Part shown: positions 58,200-64,000 of the stretch, one piece after another | How positions within the stretch are numbered: the first letter of the stretch is position 1 | Layout: each line of letters starts with the position of its first letter | Assembly (NCBI RefSeq): GCF_036323735.1 | Contig: NW_026947400.1 | Location: 1,503,416 to 1,567,415, forward strand | Direction: 5' to 3' | DNA: 64,000 nucleotides | Source of the DNA: Rattus norvegicus | Taxonomy: Eukaryota > Chordata > Mammalia > Rodentia > Muridae | Position numbers and translations under genes: made by a program | The notes under the pieces: model-generated | The model's database searches: none | What the model was told of the DNA's origin: nothing | Seen by the model: only the letters and a program-made list of their open reading frames with translations

Positions 58200-58540
58200 G
58201 AACCATGCTTTCACCCTGGATAGAATTTCAAATACTATACAGAGTAGGGAGTGTGGGCATCCTTACATGGTCCTTGACTTTAATGGAATTGCTTTACATT
58301 TCTTTCCATTAAGGTTGATGTTGGGTACCGGCTTGCTGTCCGTTGCCTCTATTATGTTTCTGCATAGAACTGGTATCCCTGATCGCTCTCATTTTTTAAC
58401 ATGAAGGGGGGTTAGAATATTTTTGCAAGCTTTTTCAGCATCTAATGAGATTATCATGTGATTTTTTTTCTTTCAGTTTCATTATATCCTGGATTATACT
58501 GACGCATTTTCAGAAATTGAACCATCCCTGCCTCCCACTA
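58200..58540 (-). mobile_element. Old L1 ORF2 fragment, antisense
   Basis: The plus strand reads 'aatggaattgctttacattt', 'ggcttgctgtccgttgcctc' and 'tttttcagcatctaatgaga', the antisense of the L1 RT region, matching 4,265-4,480 with much divergence. Confidence 0.85.
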
Positions 58541-58599
58541 GATATTAATAATTACACAGCATAACCTACAGAAGGGATCTCATATTCACATGAATATTC

Positions 58600-60540
58600 T
58601 AACAGCTACCAAAAAACAAAACAAAAAACAAAAAAACATGCAAACAAAAAACCATGCACCCTACAGAACATATCAAATACTCACATACACACTCAAACAT
58701 CCCAATCAAAAAAACAAAAAACAAAAAGGATGCAAGCAATAAAACCCTGCTTCCACAACATCAAAATTGCATGAAATAAATATCACTTCTCATTAATACC
58801 TTTAAGCATTAATGGCCTCTACTCAACAGTAAAAGGACACAGGCTAACACAATAGATTTAAAAACAGGACCATCCTTCTGTTGCACTCAAGAAACACAAT
58901 CCAACAACCGAGATAGACTCAACCTCAGACTAAGTAGTTGGAAAAAGTTTTCCAAGCAAATGGACATAAGAAAAAAGATGATGTAACCATTCTAACATGC
59001 AGCAAATCAGACTTTCAACCAAAAGTTATCAAAAGAGATGTGGAAGGACACTTCATATGCATCAGAGGAATAATCCACCAAAATGGCATCTCGATTTTAG
59101 ACATCTATATGCCAAAGAAAAAGCAGCAATATTGGTGAGAGAAATATTGCTGAAACTTAAATATCACATCAAACCTCACATATTAATAGTGGGGAACATC
59201 AATGTCCCACTCTCACCAAGGGCAGGCCTTTGAAACAGAAATTTAAAAAAATAAATAATATAACTAACACGGGGTTCAATTAAACTGACCTCACTGATAT
59301 CTACAGAATAGTTCACACGAACACAAAAGTACACACTCTCTTTTCAGTACCTCATGGAACTTTATCCTAAACTGACCTAAACTCTCCCTCGCTAAACAAG
59401 CCATAACAGATACAGAAAGACTGTGCTAACCATTGGATCTTCTCAGATCACCATGGATTAAAACTGGACTTCAACAATAAGAAAAAATGTATAAACTCAT
59501 TGAAATTCAATAGCTCGCAACTGAAGAATCCCCAACTCAGAGAAGACATGAAAAACAAAAAGGGTTCCTAGAATTTAATGAAAATGAAGGCACAGCTTCT
59601 CCAAACTTAAGGGACGTAAAAGCAGTGCTAAGAGGAACATGCATATGCAGCACAGGGCACTTTCATAAAGAAACCAGAGATTTGACACAAGCAACTTCTC
59701 AGCACACACTAAATCTCTAAAATAAAAGTAGCAAATACATATTAAAGGAGGAGACAGCAAGAAATGATCAGACTCGGGGTGAAAGTGATCCATCAGAAAC
59801 AAAGTGAATACAAAGATTAAAAAAAAAAAATTAGAGCTGGTTCCTTGGGAACATCGACCCGGCAGACAAATCCTCAGACAGATAATGTAATAGGTGGAGA
59901 GACAGCATCCAAATAACAAAATCAGAAATGAACAGGGAGCTGTATCAATGGACACTGATGAATGTCACAGAATCATTAGGTCTCACTTCAAAAACCCTCT
60001 GTAATTAGAAGCTCTGAATGAAGTAGATGATTGTGTAGACTGATTACCCTGACCACAGGTAAATTCAGGTAAGATAAACTATGCAAATAGCTCTACAACA
60101 CCTAAAGAGACACAAACATTAAGTTCCCCCCCCCAAGCAAGAGCCCCAGGTCCCGATTGCTTGAGTGCAGACTCCTACAAGATTTTCAAAGAATTCTCAA
60201 CCTACTCCAAAAAAACAGAAAAAGGAGGAAAATGCCAAACTGATTCCATGACACCACTGTCGCCCTGACACCTAAATCGACTCAACAAAGATAGAATTTC
60301 AGACGAATTGCCCTTATGAACATTGGTGGAAAAAATACTAGGGAAAATGCTCGAAAATAATATGCAAGGGCATATCAAAACCGCCATTTACTGCGATCAT
60401 GTAGGCTTTCTCCTGAGGCTTCAGGAGTGGATCAATCTATGAAAACCCATCAAAGTGATCTACCATATAAGCAAACCGAACTGAAAAAAAATATTCTACC
60501 CTCAGCATTTCCCATTAATGTGTGAGGTCCACTTGGAGTT
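58600..60540 (+). mobile_element. Degraded Lx-type L1: inter-ORF and ORF2 N-terminal half, sense
   Basis: The order matches L1 ORF2 in sense: 'attaatggcctctactcaac', 'actcaagaaacacaatcc', 'tttccaagcaaatggacata' (endonuclease region), then linker and RT-proximal pieces to about 60,520. Many stops and frameshifts. Only short frames such as 58,938-59,138 remain. Confidence 0.85.
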
Positions 60541-60565
60541 AGCTTAGTGGAAGTTACAGATCATT

Positions 60566-60568
<3 letters not shown>

Positions 60569-60631
<63 letters not shown>

Positions 60632-60635
60632 ATGT
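60569..60635 (+). repeat. (TA)n(TG)n microsatellite
   Basis: About 52 bp TA followed by a short TG run, inside the degraded L1. Confidence 0.95.
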
Positions 60636-60639
60636 ACAT

Positions 60640-60880
60640 ATATAAAATATTCTAATAAGTTAATATTAAATTATTATATACTAACATTATAATAATATAA
60701 TTAATATTAATATACTATATTAACATATTAAATTGTTATGTATCAACATTATGATAATATAAAATAAATATTAATATATTATATTAATATATTAAATTAT
60801 TATATATAAATATCATGATAAAATATAAATAACATTAATATATTAGGTTAGTATATTATATTATTATATGGTAATAATAC
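60640..60880. repeat. AT-only quasi-tandem repeat (TAATATTA/AAATTATTATAT type)
   Basis: Nearly pure A/T with three imperfect ~65-bp periods, marked by 'atattaaattattata', 'atattaaattgttatg' and 'atattaaattattata'. Confidence 0.8.
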
Positions 60881-61089
60881 TATGCCTCTCTTATCCTCTT
60901 CTGCCTCTCTACCCAACCCCACCCTCAACCCTCTAGTATAAACTTTCCCCTCTTGCCCCCGTTATAGGCTCTAGCATTTACGGAACAATTAAAATGTACA
61001 GAAGGTTCATATGTGATCTCCTTATTCCATGACAGAGGTCTTGTCAGGGGCAACATCCTTTTAGGAAGCAGATAAAAATCAGGATACAA

Positions 61090-61585
61090 ATAACATTTGC
61101 TGTGGGAAGATCAAATCCGAATAATGTCTTTGCAAATCTATCCAGTGGATTCTGAGAAAACGAGTGATATTCTTTCTAAAGACCCAGCTATACTACTCCT
61201 GGCCTTATATCTGAAAAGACGTCTGCCATACCGCAAGGTCATGTGCTCCATAAGATTTCTAACCGCTTTCTTCATAATGAGCAGAAAATAGAAATAACCC
61301 AGAAGCACCTCAACCAAAGAATGGCTACGGAAAATGTGGTTCAATTACACTATGGAATACTATGAATCTTTGAAAATAAGGACATTGTGAAGATGTGGTC
61401 AAATACATGGAATTAGAAAGTATTGTTCTGAATGAGGTAACTGAGACCCAAAATACCATGTACATGCTCACTTAAAAGAGGGTATTAGCCATAAAGTACA
61501 GAATTCACACATTACAATCTATGGAACCAAAAAAGTCTAAACATGAAGAAAAACCCAAGAAAAATGCTTGAATTTCACTAAGATG
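61090..61585 (+). mobile_element. Degraded L1 ORF2 C-terminal end, sense
   Basis: 'Gacccagctatactactcct', 'agaatggctacggaaaatgt', 'ttacactatggaatactatg' and 'aatgaggtaactgagaccca' follow the order of the L1 ORF2 3' end. It is probably the same element as 58,600-60,540, with the middle deleted and replaced by AT-rich sequence. Confidence 0.88.
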
Positions 61586-62230
61586 GAGGAATAAAATAAT
61601 GAGAGGAGGCAGATGGAAGGAAAGGAGTGGGTGGCTGTGGGGATGGGAAGGGAAATGGGGTTTGAGAATCATTTCTTGGGAGAGACAGGCAAGAGGGACA
61701 GAGGGCCAAGAGAATAAACTGAAATCAGTGACTGTCCAGGGTGGGTGCTATGTCTTTGATTTGCCTGCAATCTGGGATCGGTGAGGCTACCCTGGGGTCC
61801 ATGAGGTTGACTTTAGCTGAGACTTGTAGCAGTGGGGATACGGATACTGAAATGGTCTCTTTCCGTAGCCACGGAGGACCCAAGGTGGAAGGATAAGGAC
61901 ACAAACCCACCCCCAAAATTTTGACCCAAAAATTGCCCTCTCTATTATAGACACAGGGACAGAGATCGAAGAGGAAATGAGCGAATAGCCAAAGGATAAG
62001 TGGCCGGATCAGAGACTTATCCTACGGGCAAATGGGAAACACTTACATTATTAATGGTTCTTTCTTGTGTCTGCAGACGGGAGGTAGCATTATTGTTCTC
62101 TGCAAGGCTCCACCGAGCAGCCGACTGACACAGAAGCAGAGGCGCACGGACAAATATCAGATGGAGCTCAGTGAGTCTCACTGAAGAGCCGAAGGAAGGA
62201 CTGAGAGAGGCAGAGGAGCACAATGGTCTT
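61586..62230 (+). mobile_element. Lx-type L1 3' UTR, sense
   Basis: It has the purine-rich start, then 'gacacaaacccacccccaaa', 'gtctgcagacgggaggtagc' and 'ccgagcagccgactgacaca', characteristic of long Lx 3' UTRs. Contiguous with the ORF2 end before it. Confidence 0.78.
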
Positions 62231-62510
62231 CACGTGGGTTCACTAAACCCGTCGCCTGTCTGTGGATCCTGTCCTCCTACCCGGGCTGGGTTTTCAGGAC
62301 CTGGTGGGAGATGATGAACCATGTCGTGCAGAGACTTGATGTGCCAGGGGAGAGGGTGCACTGAGAGGGGTGCTTCACTCTCTCAGAGAAGAAGGGGAGA
62401 GGATAGAAAGAGGGACTGTAAATGCTGGGACCGGGGAGGAGTGTGGTGACAGGGCAGCATTCAGAATGTTACCTGGTGAATAGATGCAACCATTCTAGCA
62501 AGGGGCACAG

Positions 62511-62632
62511 GCATGACATCATGGAGGTGGGGCATGACATCGTACGGGTGGGGCATGATATCATGGAGTGGGGCATGACATCATGGGGGTGGGGGAATGA
62601 TGTCATAGGGATGGGGCATGATATCATCATGC
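62511..62632 (+). repeat. 21-bp minisatellite, six units, TGACATCA-like core
   Basis: Units begin at about 62,511, 62,532, 62,553, 62,573, 62,595 and 62,616, each of the form GCATGACATCATGGGGGTGGG with variants. Lengths are 20-22 bp; the last is partial. Copies 1 and 4 carry TGACATCA, copy 5 TGATGTCA, copies 3 and 6 TGATATCA. Confidence 0.9.
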
Positions 62633-62655
62633 TTCAGGGAAAATAGATGAAACTA

Positions 62656-62681
62656 GAAAAAAATAAAAAAAAAAAAAAAAG
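62656..62681 (+). repeat. A-rich run
   Basis: Poly(A) with a few T, possibly the tail of a retroelement whose body is not recognisable. Confidence 0.7.
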
Positions 62682-63470
62682 CCCGAGACGGAGCTGAGAC
62701 ATAGAGACACAAACATGGCTGGCGTTTACCTACGGATGGTATCAGTATCAGCTGTGAGTTAAATCGTATTTTATCTACAATCCTCAAATGGAGAGAGGAC
62801 ATAGGAAAGGAGAAGGCCGGTGAGGGGGAAAGCATCGACCTCTCTGAAAGGAAAACTCGAACAGATTCTGTGGGTGAGTGAGGGCGTCTGAGGACAGAAG
62901 CAGAGGTTCGGTGGGGAAGATGGAGGGATAGCGCTGTGCAGAGAGAACCTGCCAAAATTAGGGGACATATGGGTTAATGCAGAAACTCGATGCACTGGTT
63001 AATTCATGGCATCTAGAAGGCCACCTTCCTGAGGATTTAATCTGATGGAGAATGCAGTGTCGGAACCTGAAATCCTTTGATATCGAGCAAGCAAGACCTC
63101 AGGGGTGGGGATGGGGCACATTCAGTGGAGTCTGTGTCTGAGGAGGTCAAATGGAGATCCCTGAACAACAGACTGAGGATGGGACAGAGATTAAAAAGCT
63201 CAACCAAATGAGGCCTCCATCAATGTAAATGCACCCGAATACCCCTTCATGCTCTCAAAGGTTTGTGTAGCCCTTGCTCACCCTGAGTAAAATATATGCA
63301 CACAGCGCATCCCCGAATAACTTCTAAAAGAGCTGTGACACTGAATTCCTTGGAGGAACCCTAACTTACTTGCAGGCAGACCTAGATTCTGCTGACCGAC
63401 TGGTTCCTGGGACCACTTCATCCTTTTATACATGGTGTGCACCTGGACACTCTAAGAAGCTTACATCAGA
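62682..63470. other. No gene recognised
   Basis: Mixed, moderately GC-rich sequence. The overlapping minus frames at 62,653-62,995 lack domain features. Part of 63,240-63,460 looks LTR-like in texture but no paired repeat is present. Confidence 0.4.
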
Positions 63471-63472
63471 GA

Positions 63473-63575
63473 TATGTGTGTGTGTGTATGTGTGTGTGTG
63501 TGTGTGTGTGCATGTGTGTTTGTGTGCATGTGTGTGTGTGCATGTGTGTGTGTGCATGTGTGTGTGTGGGGGATG

Positions 63576-63638
<63 letters not shown>
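63473..63638 (+). repeat. (TG)n microsatellite, interrupted
   Basis: About 165 bp of TG with CATG and GGGGGATG interruptions. The long Val/Cys and Thr/His frames over it are artefacts of the repeat. Confidence 0.96.
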
Positions 63639-63639
<1 letters not shown>

Positions 63640-63880
63640 GTCATGCATAAGCTAACCATCCTCACACAGACTGTCTGGATTGGTTTTCCATTTGGAAGGT
63701 TGGCGAAGATTCTCTTGTCCTAAGAAAAGACCACTCTGGTTCCCAACTCTCTCTGTGAACCCGTGACAGGGTGCGTGATTTTCATGTGTGAGGAAATTTG
63801 CTTTCATGGATACAATATGCCTAGAAAAACACGGCTCAACATGATATTTCCTTAGTCCGTGATCCCTCAGGGCATTATTC

Positions 63881-63881
<1 letters not shown>

Positions 63882-63922
<41 letters not shown>

Positions 63923-63957
63923 TACTATTATTATTATTACTATTATTATTATTATTA
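63882..63957 (+). repeat. (ATT)n microsatellite
   Basis: About 25 ATT repeats with ACT interruptions. Confidence 0.96.
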
Positions 63958-64000
63958 CAGGATTATTCCTTTATATTATAGTCTGCGTTGTTACCAGTGT

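Noticed and set aside
63370..63723. 117-codon Val/Cys-rich frame and its Thr/His-rich reverse
   Set aside because: Translation of a (TG)n microsatellite.

Overview
This is mammalian, almost certainly rat (Rattus), genomic DNA. It carries rat-type L1 elements with 600-bp promoter monomers, ID SINEs, B1/B2/B3/B4-type SINEs, older Lx-type L1 tails and long (TA)n/(TG)n tracts. I found no intact host protein-coding gene. The window is a repeat-rich, duplicated region holding one recognisable host pseudogene.

Layout. 1-1,640: an inverted copy of the ~2.3 kb repeat unit that later forms a direct array. 1,676-13,912: two rat L1 elements head-to-tail on the minus strand. The one nearer the window start is 5'-truncated in ORF1. 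The other is full length, with promoter monomers, an open ORF1 and an ORF2 broken at two places. 13,913-30,052: mostly single-copy sequence with decayed SINEs, and inside it four exons of an unprocessed, intron-containing pseudogene of Xpr1 (phosphate exporter / xenotropic and polytropic retrovirus receptor) on the minus strand (18,092-23,663).

30,053-57,317: a tandem array of about eleven diverged ~2.3 kb composite units. Each unit is a ~1.5 kb stretch I cannot assign, followed by a sense-oriented Lx-type L1 3' UTR. The array is disrupted by three ID elements, one L1 tail, several independent (TA)n expansions, internal deletions, and a 4.25 kb apparently non-coding endogenous retrovirus (minus strand, 51,585-55,834) inside unit 10.

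57,318-64,000: a short single-copy stretch, degraded L1 pieces in both orientations (58,200-62,230), a 21-bp minisatellite built on TGACATCA-like cores, and (TG)n and (ATT)n microsatellites.

The best candidates for new biology are the composite tandem array with its inverted partner across a 28 kb spacer, the paired CRE-like sites repeated in its units, and the orphan Xpr1 fragment. Nothing here forms an operon or pathway. The organising logic is duplication, retrotransposition and decay.
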